A stretch of 64,000 bases of DNA from Shewanella holmiensis (GTDB taxonomy: Bacteria > Pseudomonadota > Gammaproteobacteria > Enterobacterales > Shewanellaceae). The notes below the pieces were generated by a model that was given only the letters and a program-made list of their open reading frames with translations, was not told the DNA's origin and searched no databases. The stretch lies in assembly GCF_025370255.1 (NCBI RefSeq), contig NZ_JAMTCD010000012.1, positions 53,327-117,326 of the forward strand, read 5' to 3'. The translations under genes and the position numbers were made by a program. Shown one piece after another: positions 47,387 through 58,501 of the stretch; the stretch's first letter is position 1, and each line of letters opens with the position of its first letter.

Positions 47387-48756
47387 TTTCGCTTTCATTA
47401 GGTCAAATAGCAAAGGTGTTAAAGGGCCAGTTGATTGGCGACGATATCATTATCAATGCCGTAAGCACTGACAGCCGTAAATGTGATCACGACAGCTTGT
47501 TTATTGCCTTAAAAGGTGAGCGTTTTGACGCCCATGAATTTGCCAACAAGGCCGTTGAAAATGGGGCTAAAGCACTATTAGTTTCAACACAGTTACCTTT
47601 AAATGTGCCACAAGTTGTGGTGTCAGACACCCATAAAGCACTCGGCCAACTAGGCCGCTTTGTGTGCCAACAGGTGGCACCTATTGCCGTGGCATTAACC
47701 GGATCTAATGGCAAAACCAGCGTTAAAGAAATGGTTGCCACTATTTTGTCGCAACAATTTCAAGTGCTGTTTACTGCGGGGAATTTTAATAACGATATTG
47801 GCGTGCCACTGACATTATTACGTTTGTCTGCGGGCGATCAGTATGGTGTGTTTGAACTTGGTGCAAACCATAAAGGTGAAATTGATTACACTAGCGCGCT
47901 GGTGCAACCTCAAGTGGCATTAGTAAATAACATTGGCAGTGCACACCTTGAAGGCTTTGGTTCTGTTGAAGGTATTGCTGAGGCAAAATCAGAGATCTTC
48001 AATCATCTTAAACAAGATGGTGTGGCGGTGATTAATGCCGATGATGCCTTTGCTGAGTTTATGTCGGCTAAAGCCGCTGGATTTAAACAGCTGCACTTTT
48101 CGCGTGTTCAGGGTATTAAAGCCGATGTACGTGCAACCGATTTAAAAGCCGACATGCACGGCTGTTATGCATTTAATCTTGAATATTTAACGCAATCAAT
48201 TGCGGTGCAATTGCCTTTAGCGGGTATCCACCAAGTCAGCAATGCATTAGCCGCAGCCTGCATGTGTATTGCATTAGGGCTCGATTTAACAAAAGTAGCC
48301 AGCGGGTTAAGCCTGTTACAGCCAGTAAAAGGCAGAATGATGCCTAAAGTACTCGGGCGCTTCTTAATTGTTGATGACAGTTACAATGCCAACCCGAGTT
48401 CAGTAGAGGCTGCGATATCCTGGTTGCAACAACGTGATAATTATCGGTGTTTAGTGCTGGGAGATTTGGGCGAATTAGGTGACAATGCTGCCCCTTTGCA
48501 TGAACAGCTCGGGCAACAAGCAAAATTGGCTAATATTGATGCACTTTATTGTTGTGGCAGCTTATCTGCCAATACCAGTAAAGCATTTGGTAGCACACAT
48601 TTTCAAGATGTCACTGCGCTGGCTCAGGCATTAATAGCACAATTAAATCAGTTGCCAGGCGAGGCGACCATATTAGTTAAAGGTTCTCGAAGCGCGGCAA
48701 TGGAACGCGTGGTCGATTTGTTAGTAGATGCCTTCGGGTTTGGGGAGTTAGTGTAG
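47383..48756 (+). CDS. murF: UDP-MurNAc-tripeptide:D-Ala-D-Ala ligase MurF
   Basis: This 457-residue Mur ligase adds the D-Ala-D-Ala dipeptide. The ATP loop is [15 protein letters not shown], followed by [13 protein letters not shown] and [15 protein letters not shown] in the C-terminal domain. Its stop TAG is directly followed by the mraY ATG. D-Ala-D-Ala would be made by a ddl encoded elsewhere, because none is present here. Confidence 0.96.
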   Translation: MISLSLGQIAKVLKGQLIGDDIIINAVSTDSRKCDHDSLFIALKGERFDAHEFANKAVENGAKALLVSTQLPLNVPQVVVSDTHKALGQLGRFVCQQVAPIAVALTGSNGKTSVKEMVATILSQQFQVLFTAGNFNNDIGVPLTLLRLSAGDQYGVFELGANHKGEIDYTSALVQPQVALVNNIGSAHLEGFGSVEGIAEAKSEIFNHLKQDGVAVINADDAFAEFMSAKAAGFKQLHFSRVQGIKADVRATDLKADMHGCYAFNLEYLTQSIAVQLPLAGIHQVSNALAAACMCIALGLDLTKVASGLSLLQPVKGRMMPKVLGRFLIVDDSYNANPSSVEAAISWLQQRDNYRCLVLGDLGELGDNAAPLHEQLGQQAKLANIDALYCCGSLSANTSKAFGSTHFQDVTALAQALIAQLNQLPGEATILVKGSRSAAMERVVDLLVDAFGFGELV

Positions 48757-49839
48757 ATGCTGGTTTATCTGGCCGAATATTTAACCCAATTTTATAGTGG
48801 GTTTAACGTTTTTTCTTATGTGACATTTAGAGCTATTTTGGGCTTGCTCACTGCATTAGTTTTTAGTCTCTGGTGGGGGCCTAAGCTCATTGAACGTTTG
48901 CAGTTATTGCAAATTGGTCAAGTCGTTCGCAACGATGGACCTGAGTCGCACTTTAGTAAGCGCGGAACGCCGACAATGGGTGGACTGCTTATTCTTGCTG
49001 GCATTTTTATCAGTGTTTTATTGTGGGGCGATTTATCTAGCCGCTACGTGTTAGTTATGCTGTTTGTATTAGCCGCTTTTGGTGCGATTGGATTTTTAGA
49101 TGATTACTTAAAAGTGGTCAAGAAAAACTCTAAGGGATTAATTGCCCGTTGGAAATACGCTGGGCAGTCGATTGCTGCGTTAGTGGTGGCATTTTATTTA
49201 TATGCCTCATCAGCCATTCCTGGTGAAACCCAGCTTGTTGTCCCGTTTTTTAAAGATGTGATGCCACAACTTGGTATCGTGTTTATCTTTTTAGCGTATT
49301 TCACCATAGTCGGTGCAAGTAACGCGGTAAACTTAACCGATGGTTTGGATGGTTTAGCCATTATGCCAACGGTAATGGTTGCCGGTGCATTTGCTTTGAT
49401 AGCCTATCTTTCAGGGCACGCACAATTTGCTAATTATTTACACATACCACACCTACCAGAAGCGGGTGAATTAGTCATTGTATGCACCGCTATTGTTGGT
49501 GCTGGACTCGGTTTTTTGTGGTTTAACACTTACCCTGCACAGGTCTTTATGGGCGATGTCGGTTCGCTAGCACTTGGTGCAGCACTGGGCACTATCGCGG
49601 TATTAGTGCGCCAAGAAATCCTCTTGATCATCATGGGCGGTGTATTTGTAATGGAGACGGTTTCAGTCATCTTACAAGTGGGATCATACAAGCTTAGAGG
49701 GCAGCGTATTTTTCGGATGGCACCCATCCATCATCACTATGAATTAAAAGGTTGGCCAGAGCCGCGTGTGATTGTGCGTTTTTGGATTATCTCGTTATTC
49801 CTTGTGTTATTGGGTCTCGCGACCTTGAAGTTAAGGTAA
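48757..49839 (+). CDS. mraY: Phospho-MurNAc-pentapeptide translocase MraY
   Basis: This 360-residue membrane enzyme makes lipid I from undecaprenyl phosphate and UDP-MurNAc-pentapeptide. About 10 membrane segments are seen. Key motifs are [29 protein letters not shown] with the acidic pair, [10 protein letters not shown] and [14 protein letters not shown] with the histidine cluster. It starts at the base after the murF stop. Confidence 0.97.
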   Translation: MLVYLAEYLTQFYSGFNVFSYVTFRAILGLLTALVFSLWWGPKLIERLQLLQIGQVVRNDGPESHFSKRGTPTMGGLLILAGIFISVLLWGDLSSRYVLVMLFVLAAFGAIGFLDDYLKVVKKNSKGLIARWKYAGQSIAALVVAFYLYASSAIPGETQLVVPFFKDVMPQLGIVFIFLAYFTIVGASNAVNLTDGLDGLAIMPTVMVAGAFALIAYLSGHAQFANYLHIPHLPEAGELVIVCTAIVGAGLGFLWFNTYPAQVFMGDVGSLALGAALGTIAVLVRQEILLIIMGGVFVMETVSVILQVGSYKLRGQRIFRMAPIHHHYELKGWPEPRVIVRFWIISLFLVLLGLATLKLR

Positions 49840-49845
49840 ATTATT

Positions 49846-51165
49846 ATGCAATCCAATTACACGCACATAGTGTTAGGACTGGGAGCCACTGGGCTCTCAG
49901 TAGTGCGTTATTTAGTTGCACAAGGCATCAAACCTTTAGTAATGGATAGTCGTCGTAATCCTCCGGGTGAAGATGTGCTAGCAAAAGAGTTTTCAGACAT
50001 TGAACTGATCACTGGTGGTTTTGATTGCCGCTATTTAGTGCAGGCCAAACAAATTATTATCAGCCCAGGCATTGCGGTTGATACGCCAGAAGTGAAAGCT
50101 GCCAGCGACATGGGTATTGAAGTTATTGGTGATGTTGAGCTTTTTGCTAGAGAGATTGCCGATAGAAAACCATGTGTAATTGGCATTACGGGTTCTAATG
50201 GTAAATCAACCGTCACCACTTTAGTTTACGACATGCTTAAAGCCGCGGATTTAAAAGTGGTTATGGGCGGTAACATTGGTATTCCGGCTCTAGATTTATT
50301 GGCAGTAGATGCTGATTACTATGTGCTTGAACTGTCGAGTTTTCAGCTTGAAACAACCTTTTCACTCAATTGCATAGCGGCAACGTGTTTGAATATCAGT
50401 GAAGATCATATGGATCGATACTGCAGTATTAACACTTATCGCGAAGCCAAATTAAATTTATATCCGCAAAGTAAATTTGTCATGTATAACCGCGATGATG
50501 AATTAACGTTCCCGCTTGAACCCCTGAACCAAAATACCTTTGGTTTAGGGGTGCCAGAAGGCGACGAGTGGGGGTTGAGCGACGGAAAGATTTTTCACGG
50601 TGACAGTGAAATCATGAATTTAAATGATGTCACCCTGATAGGCTCGCATAACCATGCCAATCTACTTGCTGCGATGGCATTAGTGGATGCGTGCGGTGTT
50701 GATAAAGCCTTTGCAATCGAAGTGGCAAGCAGCTTTAAAGGGCTAAGCCATCGTTGTGAATTGGTTGCGATAGTCGATGGTGTGACTTACATCAATGACT
50801 CAAAAGCCACCAATGTAGGCGCAACGGTTGCAGCTTTACAGGGATTAAACACTCATTTAGGGGAAGTGTTTTTAATTGCCGGTGGCGATGGTAAAGGGGC
50901 TGATTTTGCGCCGCTAACGCCAGCATTAGAGCATGTCGCAAAAGTGATTACCTTAGGTAAAGATGGTCATAAAATCGCGAAATTAAAAGCGGATAGCATC
51001 AGTGTCAGCAGCATGAAAGAAGCGGTTGATCAGGCTGCGCAATTGGCTTTCTCTGGTGATATTGTGTTGCTGTCGCCAGCCTGTGCCAGTTTAGATATGT
51101 ATAAAAACTTTATGGCTCGTGGCGATGACTTTAAGTTATGCGTGGAGCAGTTAGATGGCCAGTAA
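49846..51165 (+). CDS. murD: UDP-MurNAc-L-alanine:D-glutamate ligase MurD
   Basis: This 439-residue Mur ligase adds D-glutamate to the stem peptide. It opens with the Rossmann-like VLGLGATGLSVVRYL, has the ATP loop GITGSNGKSTVTTLVY, and carries SKATNVGATVAAL and LSPACASLDMYKNF in the last domain. It begins six bases after mraY and overlaps ftsW by 11 bases. Confidence 0.97.
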   Translation: MQSNYTHIVLGLGATGLSVVRYLVAQGIKPLVMDSRRNPPGEDVLAKEFSDIELITGGFDCRYLVQAKQIIISPGIAVDTPEVKAASDMGIEVIGDVELFAREIADRKPCVIGITGSNGKSTVTTLVYDMLKAADLKVVMGGNIGIPALDLLAVDADYYVLELSSFQLETTFSLNCIAATCLNISEDHMDRYCSINTYREAKLNLYPQSKFVMYNRDDELTFPLEPLNQNTFGLGVPEGDEWGLSDGKIFHGDSEIMNLNDVTLIGSHNHANLLAAMALVDACGVDKAFAIEVASSFKGLSHRCELVAIVDGVTYINDSKATNVGATVAALQGLNTHLGEVFLIAGGDGKGADFAPLTPALEHVAKVITLGKDGHKIAKLKADSISVSSMKEAVDQAAQLAFSGDIVLLSPACASLDMYKNFMARGDDFKLCVEQLDGQ

Positions 51166-52369
51166 TGAGCAATTAAGCTTATTCAAACAAAGCCTAAATG
51201 GGCTTTGGCCATCATTATTAGCTGAAAATAATACGCCAGGCATGCCGCTATACGACAGGGCATTTTTAGTCGCGATTATTAGCTTGATGTGTTTTGGATT
51301 TGTGATGGTGATGTCCGCGTCGATGCCAGAAGCGGAGAAGCTAACCGGCAATCCATTTCATTTTATTGGGCGTCATGTTTTTTACTTAATCGGCTGCGTG
51401 GTTATAGCCTTTGTAGTTCTTAAAGCGGATGTCAGTTACTGGGAAAAAAACAGCGGCATGTTGATGATCGGCGTGCTGGTTATGCTGTGTGCTGTACTGG
51501 TTATTGGTACCTCGGTGAATGGTGCAAGGCGTTGGTTATCCATTGGACCTATTCGTATACAAGTTGCTGAAATAGCAAAGTTTATTTTTATTGTATACAT
51601 GGCGGGTTATTTGGTACGTCGTCATGGTGAATTACGTGACAACCGTAAAGGTTTTTACAAGCCGATTGGTGTTTATGGCCTGTTCGCAGTATTGATATTA
51701 TTACAGCCAGATTTAGGCACTGTGGTTGTATTGTTCGTTTGTACTGTGAGTTTGTTATTTTTGGCCGGCGCTAGAATTATCGACTTTATGGTGCTGATTT
51801 TATTAGGTGTGGCCACGTTCGTATTGTTAGTGCTGTTTGAGCCTTACCGCATGCGCCGAGTGACTTCGTTTATGGATCCATGGGATGACCCATTTGGTAG
51901 TGGCTATCAGTTAACTCAGTCTCTTATGGCATATGGTCGTGGTGATTGGCTCGGGCAAGGTTTAGGCAACAGTATTCAAAAATTAGCCTATTTACCCGAA
52001 GCACACACCGACTTTATTTTTGCGGTAATTGGTGAAGAACTCGGTTTCATTGGCATTATTTGTGTATTAGTGACGCTATTTTTTATTGCTTTACGTGCAA
52101 TTCGATTAGGCAATTTATGTCTGCAAATGCAACGCCCTTTTGAAAGTTATGTGGCTTACGGTGTGGGTATTTGGATTTGCTTCCAAACCGTAGTTAACGT
52201 TGGTGCCAGTATTGGTATGTTGCCAACCAAAGGACTGACATTGCCATTTATCAGTTATGGTGGCAGTAGTTTATGGGTGATGACCGCAGCAGTTATGCTG
52301 TTAGTCAGAATTGATTATGAAAGGCGAGTGAGTTTGATACAAGCAGTGCAAGGGAGGACTAAATCGTGA
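51155..52369 (+). CDS. ftsW: Septal peptidoglycan polymerase FtsW
   Basis: This 404-residue SEDS-family membrane protein polymerises lipid II at the septum with FtsI. About 10 membrane segments are visible. The SEDS signature appears as INPDLGTV-like LQPDLGTVVVLF, the large loop with HTDFIFAVIGEELGF and the late LPFISYGGSSLWVM. Its start lies inside the end of murD in another frame. It ends in GTGA, shared with the murG start. Confidence 0.96.
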   Translation: MASNEQLSLFKQSLNGLWPSLLAENNTPGMPLYDRAFLVAIISLMCFGFVMVMSASMPEAEKLTGNPFHFIGRHVFYLIGCVVIAFVVLKADVSYWEKNSGMLMIGVLVMLCAVLVIGTSVNGARRWLSIGPIRIQVAEIAKFIFIVYMAGYLVRRHGELRDNRKGFYKPIGVYGLFAVLILLQPDLGTVVVLFVCTVSLLFLAGARIIDFMVLILLGVATFVLLVLFEPYRMRRVTSFMDPWDDPFGSGYQLTQSLMAYGRGDWLGQGLGNSIQKLAYLPEAHTDFIFAVIGEELGFIGIICVLVTLFFIALRAIRLGNLCLQMQRPFESYVAYGVGIWICFQTVVNVGASIGMLPTKGLTLPFISYGGSSLWVMTAAVMLLVRIDYERRVSLIQAVQGRTKS

Positions 52370-53481
52370 CAAATACAAGTGCAGTTGCTTATGGTCGCTC
52401 TCCTAAATTATTAGTGATGGCCGGTGGTACTGGTGGTCATGTTTTTCCGGCGCTTGCAGTAGCAAAACACCTGGCAGCTAAAGGCTGGCAAGTGCGATGG
52501 CTAGGAACCGCTGACCGAATGGAAGCGCGATTAGTGCCACAGCATGGTTTTGATATTGAATTTATCGATATCAAAGGTGTTCGTGGTAATGGTTTGTTAC
52601 GTAAGCTTTCAGCTCCGTTTAAAGTTATACGTTCTATTATCCAGGCTAAAGCGGTTATTGATGATTTTAAACCTGATGTTGTTTTGGGAATGGGTGGATT
52701 TGCCAGCGGCCCAGGTGGCGTAGCGGCTAAATTATCAGGTGTGCCTGTGGTGCTGCATGAGCAAAATGCGATACCAGGTTTAACCAACAAGCTACTATCA
52801 AAAATTGCGACTAAAGTGCTTTGTGCATTTGCCAATACCTTCGCTAGTACAGTAAAAAATGTTGAAGTCGTCGGTAACCCGATTCGGCAAGAATTGGTGT
52901 CATTAGGTGGTGAAGAGAAACCCCTTAACGAGGACGCCTTAAAAGTGCTTGTTGTCGGTGGCAGCCTTGGGGCGAAAGTGCTCAATGAAACGTTACCCAA
53001 TACGGTTGCCAAATTATCCCATCAACATTCGGTAACTGTGTGGCATCAGGTTGGCAAAAATAACCTTGATTCAGTGAAGGCCGCATATCAACACCTTAAT
53101 CAGTTGGACAAGGTTAATGTTGCTGAATTTATTGATGATATGGAAGCGGCATATCGATGGGCAGATGTCGTGGTCTGTCGTTCAGGCGCGTTAACCGTAT
53201 CAGAACTTGCCGCGGTAGGTTTACCGAGTATTTTAGTGCCATATCCTCAAGCGGTGGATGATCATCAAACGATTAATGCATCCGTGTTAGTCGATGCCGG
53301 GGCAGGTTTTTTATTGCCTCAAACCATTTTAAATGCAGATTTGCTTGCAGATAAACTGCAGCTATTTGCCAGTGACAGACAAGTTTTACTCCAAATGGGG
53401 TTAAAGGCACGCGGCGTTGCAGTGTTAGATGCCACTCAACGAGTGGCAGATATATGCGCCACGGTAGCGAACAAGGGTTAA
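52366..53481 (+). CDS. murG: N-acetylglucosaminyltransferase MurG
   Basis: This 371-residue peripheral inner-membrane enzyme adds GlcNAc to lipid I, giving lipid II. The N-terminal loop is [16 protein letters not shown], and [27 protein letters not shown] and the UDP-GlcNAc-binding [15 protein letters not shown] with PQAVDDHQ are all present. The start is GTG 52366, overlapping the ftsW stop. murC begins one base after its stop. Confidence 0.97.
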   Translation: MTNTSAVAYGRSPKLLVMAGGTGGHVFPALAVAKHLAAKGWQVRWLGTADRMEARLVPQHGFDIEFIDIKGVRGNGLLRKLSAPFKVIRSIIQAKAVIDDFKPDVVLGMGGFASGPGGVAAKLSGVPVVLHEQNAIPGLTNKLLSKIATKVLCAFANTFASTVKNVEVVGNPIRQELVSLGGEEKPLNEDALKVLVVGGSLGAKVLNETLPNTVAKLSHQHSVTVWHQVGKNNLDSVKAAYQHLNQLDKVNVAEFIDDMEAAYRWADVVVCRSGALTVSELAAVGLPSILVPYPQAVDDHQTINASVLVDAGAGFLLPQTILNADLLADKLQLFASDRQVLLQMGLKARGVAVLDATQRVADICATVANKG

Positions 53482-53482
53482 C

Positions 53483-54949
53483 ATGACAAAAACAGAAAAG
53501 TACGCACAACTTCGCACCATGATCCCTGAAATGAGACGGATCAAGCGCATTCATTTTGTTGGTATCGGCGGTGCTGGCATGGGCGGTATTGCGGAAGTGT
53601 TAGTCAATGAAGGTTACCAAATTAGTGGCTCTGACATTGCAGTGAATAGCGTGACTGAGCGATTAGCACGATTAGGTGCAAAGATTATTATTGGCCATCA
53701 TGCTGACAATGTTGCTGGCGTTGATGTTGTGGTCGTATCAACGGCAATTAATAAGCAAAACCCAGAAATTATTTCCGCTCAAGAAAACCGTACCCCTATT
53801 GTACGTCGTGCAGAAATGTTAGCTGAGTTAATGCGTTACCGCCACGGCGTTGCGATTGCTGGCACGCATGGTAAAACCACCACAACCAGCCTGATTGCCA
53901 GTGTTTATGCAGAAGCGGAGCGCGATCCTACGTTCGTGATTGGTGGTTTGCTTAATAGTGCCGGAACCAATGCGCGTTTAGGGACCAGTCGCTACTTGAT
54001 TGCCGAAGCTGATGAAAGCGATGCCAGCTTTTTGCACTTACAACCAATGGTCAGTGTGGTAACCAATATTGAAGCCGATCATATGGACACCTATGGCGGC
54101 GATTTTGAGGTGCTCAAAACAACGTTTGTCGACTTTTTACATAACCTGCCATTCTATGGTGTTGCGGTAATGTGTGTTGATGATCCGGTAATAGAAGAGT
54201 TGCTACCGCGTGTTGGTCGTCAAGTAGTGACCTATGGCTTTAGTGAACATGCAGATGTGCGTGCCAGTAATTTTGTTCAACAAGGACACCAATCACGGTT
54301 TACCGCACACAGAAAAGATAAGCCCGATTTAGATATTGTGTTGAATTTACCAGGGCAACACAACGTACTTAACTCGCTGGCCGCCATTGCGGTAGCAAGT
54401 GAAGATGACATAGACGATGAATCAATTGTAAAAGCACTTGCTGAGTTCGAAGGTATAGGTCGTCGCTTCCAGCACTTAGGCGAATTTGACACGCCAAATG
54501 GCAAAGTTATGTTAGTGGATGATTATGGCCATCATCCAAGTGAAGTACTTGCCACTATCAAAGCTGCACGTGCCGGATGGCCAGATAAACGTTTGGTGAT
54601 GGCTTATCAACCACACCGTTATAGCCGAACACGCGATTTATACGAAGATTTTGTTGATGTGTTGTCGCAAGTTGACTGTTTATTATTGCTTGATGTCTAT
54701 GCCGCTGGAGAAAATCCAATACCGGGTGCCGATGGCCGAGCATTATGTCGCTCCATCCGAGTGCGTGGTCAAGTGGATCCTATTTTTGTTTCAGGGCCTG
54801 AACAGTTAGCGGGTGTGCTACCAGATGTATTACAAGATGGAGACTTATTGCTGACCCAAGGGGCTGGGAATATTGGCGCATTATCGCGTGATTTAGCTGC
54901 GACAGAATTGGGTTTTAATGCACAACAAAACCAAGAACAAGTTGACTAG
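53483..54949 (+). CDS. murC: UDP-MurNAc:L-alanine ligase MurC
   Basis: This 488-residue Mur ligase adds L-alanine to UDP-MurNAc. It shows the nucleotide fold [17 protein letters not shown], the ATP loop [29 protein letters not shown] and the last-domain [11 protein letters not shown] and YQPHRYSRT. After it there is a 111-base gap before ftsQ, where ddl lies in E. coli. Confidence 0.97.
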   Translation: MTKTEKYAQLRTMIPEMRRIKRIHFVGIGGAGMGGIAEVLVNEGYQISGSDIAVNSVTERLARLGAKIIIGHHADNVAGVDVVVVSTAINKQNPEIISAQENRTPIVRRAEMLAELMRYRHGVAIAGTHGKTTTTSLIASVYAEAERDPTFVIGGLLNSAGTNARLGTSRYLIAEADESDASFLHLQPMVSVVTNIEADHMDTYGGDFEVLKTTFVDFLHNLPFYGVAVMCVDDPVIEELLPRVGRQVVTYGFSEHADVRASNFVQQGHQSRFTAHRKDKPDLDIVLNLPGQHNVLNSLAAIAVASEDDIDDESIVKALAEFEGIGRRFQHLGEFDTPNGKVMLVDDYGHHPSEVLATIKAARAGWPDKRLVMAYQPHRYSRTRDLYEDFVDVLSQVDCLLLLDVYAAGENPIPGADGRALCRSIRVRGQVDPIFVSGPEQLAGVLPDVLQDGDLLLTQGAGNIGALSRDLAATELGFNAQQNQEQVD

Positions 54950-55060
54950 TTTTTGTGCAGTTATGCGGTTGAAAAATCGTGCTTTTATACCGTCATCAAG
55001 CGCTATATAATGACCGGTTTGTTGCAGGGCAGAAATGGTAATCTTCGGGAGTAATTATCG
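54950..55060 (+). promoter_or_regulatory. murC-ftsQ gap with possible promoter; ddl absent
   Basis: The only sizeable break inside the cluster contains TATAAT at 55006-55011 but no well-placed -35 box, so a promoter for ftsQAZ is possible and weakly supported. No trace of ddl coding sequence is visible. Confidence 0.35.
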
Positions 55061-55831
55061 GTGTCGTGGAGTAAGAAAGGACGCCAGTTAAAACAAAAGC
55101 TAAAACAAGTCGATTGGTATTTGTATTTTGGCTTACTGTTTTTGCTCAGCGTATTAGTCACAATTACATGGGGTGGGTTAAAGCTTCATGGTTTGTTGAA
55201 TGATGCTGATGCGCTACCGATAGAAGCGATTGCCGTTAAAGGCGAGCGTAAATTTACCACTGATGAAGAGATCCAGACAGCTTTGCAATCGTTAATGCAA
55301 AGCAGTTTTTTTAACGCCGATGTTGTGGATGTGCAACGTGCGTTAGAAGGTTTGCCTTGGGTTTATCATGCATCGGTAAGACGAGAATGGCCTGCTAAGT
55401 TCAAGGTGACGATACAAGAGCAACAGGCTGTGGCTCACTGGAATGGGCAAGCTTGGCTTAATGTTAATGGCGAAGTGTTTGATGCAGTAGGTTATCCAGA
55501 ATTAACGGATTTACCCATGTTATCTGGTCCCGATGACATGGCTGAAGAAGTGTTAGTCAGTTATGGACAGCTGGATGATTTACTTAAAATTAACGGATTC
55601 AAATTAACCAGTTTACGTTTAAGTCCACGTCATGCGTGGCAAGCCGAATTAGCTAACGGCATAAAAATAGAGCTAGGGCGTGAAGATAAAATGACTCGAA
55701 TACAGCGTTTTATCAATGTATACCCGACATTGCAACAAAGCGAGAAACCTGTCGCAAAAGTCGATTTACGTTACGACACGGGTTTTGCAGTGGGCTGGGA
55801 TGATACCAATAAGAGAACTGAGAAGAAATGA
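55061..55831 (+). CDS. ftsQ: Cell-division protein FtsQ
   Basis: This 256-residue bitopic protein has a basic cytoplasmic tail, one membrane segment (YFGLLFLLSVLVTITWGGL), a POTRA domain (LPIEAIAVKGERKFTTDEEI) and the beta domain. It links early and late division proteins. The start is GTG 55061 with GGGAG about 10 bases upstream. It overlaps ftsA by four bases (ATGA). Confidence 0.94.
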   Translation: MSWSKKGRQLKQKLKQVDWYLYFGLLFLLSVLVTITWGGLKLHGLLNDADALPIEAIAVKGERKFTTDEEIQTALQSLMQSSFFNADVVDVQRALEGLPWVYHASVRREWPAKFKVTIQEQQAVAHWNGQAWLNVNGEVFDAVGYPELTDLPMLSGPDDMAEEVLVSYGQLDDLLKINGFKLTSLRLSPRHAWQAELANGIKIELGREDKMTRIQRFINVYPTLQQSEKPVAKVDLRYDTGFAVGWDDTNKRTEKK

Positions 55832-57063
55832 CCAAGAATCAGGAAAGAAACCTTATCGTAGGGTTAGATATCGGAACGTCCAAGGTCGCCGTGATTATTG
55901 GTGAAGTACTACCTGACGGTGAAATTAGTGTTATTGGTTTAGGTAATCATCCTTCTCGTGGCATGGACAAAGGCGGGGTGAATGATCTCGACTCTATCGT
56001 ACGCAGTGTTCAACGCGCCCTTGATCAGGCTGAATTAATGGCTGACTGCCAGGTTTCATCTGTTTATCTGAGCATTTCGGGTAAACACATTGCCTGCCAA
56101 AATGAAAATGGCATGGTGTCGATTAACGACGAAGAAGTAACACAAGAAGATGTGGACAACGTGATCCATACCGCTCGCTCAGTCAAAATACCCACAGAGC
56201 GCCGGATATTGCACGTATTACCCCAAGAATATTCTATTGATGTTCAAGATGGCATCAAAAGCCCAATTGGCATGTCAGGCATGCGTATGGAAGCCAAAGC
56301 CCATATCGTGACCTGTGCAAACGATATGGCAAAAAACATCACCAAAAGTGTAGAGCGTTGCGGTTTAAAAGTAGATGACTTGGTGTTCTCAGGCATTGCA
56401 TCAGCTGACTCTGTATTAACGAATGATGAAAAAGATTTAGGTGTGTGTATTGTCGATATTGGTGGCGGAACAACGGATATAGCCGTTTATACCAATGGTG
56501 CATTACGTCATTGTGCGGTTGTGCCTGTAGCGGGTAACCAAGTGACTAGTGATATTGCCAAAATATTCCGTACACCACTTACACATGCAGAACAAATTAA
56601 AGTGCAGTTTGCCAGTGCAAGAAGCTCAATGGTAAGCCGTGAAGACAGTATAGAAGTGCCATCTGTGGGTGGAAGACCATCGCGCAGCATGTCACGCCAT
56701 ACCCTGGCTGAAGTAGTAGAGCCAAGATATCAAGAATTATTTGAGTTAGTACTTAAACAGTTACAAGACAGCGGTTTAGAAGATCAAATTGCTGCAGGTA
56801 TTGTACTAACTGGTGGAACATCTTCCATTACAGGTGCTGTAGACATCGCCGAAGCCACTTTCGGTATGCCTGTGCGAGTTGCCTCGCCACTGCCTGTGAA
56901 AGGATTATACGAATACGTGGACCAACCAATTTACTCAACAGGGATAGGGTTGCTTCACTATGGGGCTAGAAGGGTAATCGAACGCCAGTTTGAACGTCCG
57001 GACCGCCAAGGGGTGACTAGCTTTTTGAATCGGGTGAAAAGCTGGTTTAAGGGTGAATTTTAA
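55828..57063 (+). CDS. ftsA: Cell-division actin-like protein FtsA
   Basis: This 411-residue actin-fold ATPase tethers FtsZ to the membrane. The phosphate loops are VGLDIGTSKVAVIIG and VDIGGGTTDIAVY, and IVLTGGTSSITG is the adenosine motif. The C-terminal amphipathic helix SFLNRVKSWFKGEF anchors it to the membrane. It is coupled to ftsQ by an ATGA overlap. Confidence 0.97.
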   Translation: MTKNQERNLIVGLDIGTSKVAVIIGEVLPDGEISVIGLGNHPSRGMDKGGVNDLDSIVRSVQRALDQAELMADCQVSSVYLSISGKHIACQNENGMVSINDEEVTQEDVDNVIHTARSVKIPTERRILHVLPQEYSIDVQDGIKSPIGMSGMRMEAKAHIVTCANDMAKNITKSVERCGLKVDDLVFSGIASADSVLTNDEKDLGVCIVDIGGGTTDIAVYTNGALRHCAVVPVAGNQVTSDIAKIFRTPLTHAEQIKVQFASARSSMVSREDSIEVPSVGGRPSRSMSRHTLAEVVEPRYQELFELVLKQLQDSGLEDQIAAGIVLTGGTSSITGAVDIAEATFGMPVRVASPLPVKGLYEYVDQPIYSTGIGLLHYGARRVIERQFERPDRQGVTSFLNRVKSWFKGEF

Positions 57064-57090
57064 ATAACGCAGACTAACGGAGATCAGACT

Positions 57091-58257
57091 ATGTTTGAGA
57101 TCATGGATACACATTCAGACGAAGCGGTGATCAAGGTCATCGGTGTCGGTGGTGGTGGCGGTAACGCTGTCGAGCATATGGTTAAGCACAACATCGAAGG
57201 TGTTGAGTTTATCGTAACAAACACGGATGCCCAGGCATTACGTAAATCAAGTGCAGGCTCAACGATTCAGCTTGGCCGTGACGTTACTAAAGGTCTAGGT
57301 GCTGGAGCTAATCCAGATGTTGGCCGTCAAGCTGCAGAAGAAGATCGTGAAAACATTCGTGCAGCGATTAAAGGATCTGACATGATCTTTATCGCAGCAG
57401 GTATGGGCGGCGGAACAGGTACTGGAGCCGCTCCTGTGGTTGCAGAAATTGCTCGTGAAGAAGGCATTTTAACGGTTGCTGTTGTGACCAAGCCTTTTCC
57501 TTTTGAAGGCAAAAAGCGCATGCTTTATGCGGAGCAAGGTATTGCAGAACTGGCAAAACACGTTGATTCGTTAATCACTATCCCGAATGAAAAACTATTA
57601 AAAGTCTTGGGTCGTGGTACGTCTTTACTGGATGCATTCGCGGCAGCAAACAACGTATTATTGGGTGCGGTTCAAGGTATTGCTGAGTTAATCACTCGCC
57701 CAGGCTTAATCAACGTGGATTTCGCCGACGTTAAAACAGTTATGTCCGAAATGGGTAATGCCATGATGGGTACAGGTGTTGCTACAGGTGATGATCGTGC
57801 AGAAGAAGCGGCAGAAGCGGCAGTTGCCAGCCCATTACTTGAAGATATTGATCTAGCTGGCGCGCGCGGCGTATTAGTTAACATTACCGCAGGTATGGAT
57901 ATCAGTATTGAAGAGCTTGAAACCGTGGGTAACCATGTTAAAGCTTACGCATCTGATAATGCAACAGTAGTTGTTGGTGCGGTAATTGACCCAGAAATGA
58001 GTGAAGAGCTGCGCGTAACTGTGGTTGCTACCGGTATTGGTGCTGAGAAAAAGCCTGATATTCAGTTAGTACAAAAGCCAGCGCCTCGCCCAGAGCCTGT
58101 AGTGATTGAAACACGCCCAGAGCCAGTTGATGAGCCCGTGATTCAGCAATCTTATGCTGCATCAAAAGGCAACGCTGTACCACAGCCACTAACAACACCA
58201 CGTGCAGATGCGGACTATTTAGATATTCCAGCATTTTTACGTAAGCAAGCTGATTAA
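57091..58257 (+). CDS. ftsZ: Cell-division GTPase FtsZ
   Basis: This 388-residue tubulin-like GTPase forms the division ring. The nucleotide motif is [18 protein letters not shown], and the N-terminal [15 protein letters not shown] and the synergy-loop [11 protein letters not shown] are conserved. A proline-rich linker precedes the C-terminal peptide [14 protein letters not shown], which binds FtsA and other partners. It begins 27 bases after ftsA. Confidence 0.98.
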   Translation: MFEIMDTHSDEAVIKVIGVGGGGGNAVEHMVKHNIEGVEFIVTNTDAQALRKSSAGSTIQLGRDVTKGLGAGANPDVGRQAAEEDRENIRAAIKGSDMIFIAAGMGGGTGTGAAPVVAEIAREEGILTVAVVTKPFPFEGKKRMLYAEQGIAELAKHVDSLITIPNEKLLKVLGRGTSLLDAFAAANNVLLGAVQGIAELITRPGLINVDFADVKTVMSEMGNAMMGTGVATGDDRAEEAAEAAVASPLLEDIDLAGARGVLVNITAGMDISIEELETVGNHVKAYASDNATVVVGAVIDPEMSEELRVTVVATGIGAEKKPDIQLVQKPAPRPEPVVIETRPEPVDEPVIQQSYAASKGNAVPQPLTTPRADADYLDIPAFLRKQAD

Positions 58258-58305
58258 CTTGGCATCACTATCAAGCTGCTAACTCGGCGGTTTTGATAGG
58301 CTGAT

Positions 58306-58327
58306 ATTAATACCCTAGGGTATTAAT
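58306..58327. repeat. 22-bp perfect palindrome between ftsZ and lpxC
   Basis: The half sequence ATTAATACCCT is followed directly by its reverse complement, so all 22 bases are self-complementary without a spacer. It lies 49 bases after the ftsZ stop. No T run follows, so it is not an ordinary terminator; a protein-binding site or processing hairpin is possible. Confidence 0.6.
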
Positions 58328-58501
58328 TAGATGAAAAGTTCACTGTTGTGATAGCAGATAACGAAATGCCGTTGTTTTGTACTTATTTGCATTTTTTTTG
58401 TGAATTACGCAAGATATGGTAGCATGTCGTACCAGCTATACATGATAGCTTTAGGTTTTATTTATAAACTTTTGTTTTTATTGTTATTTACGGGTAAATG
58501 A

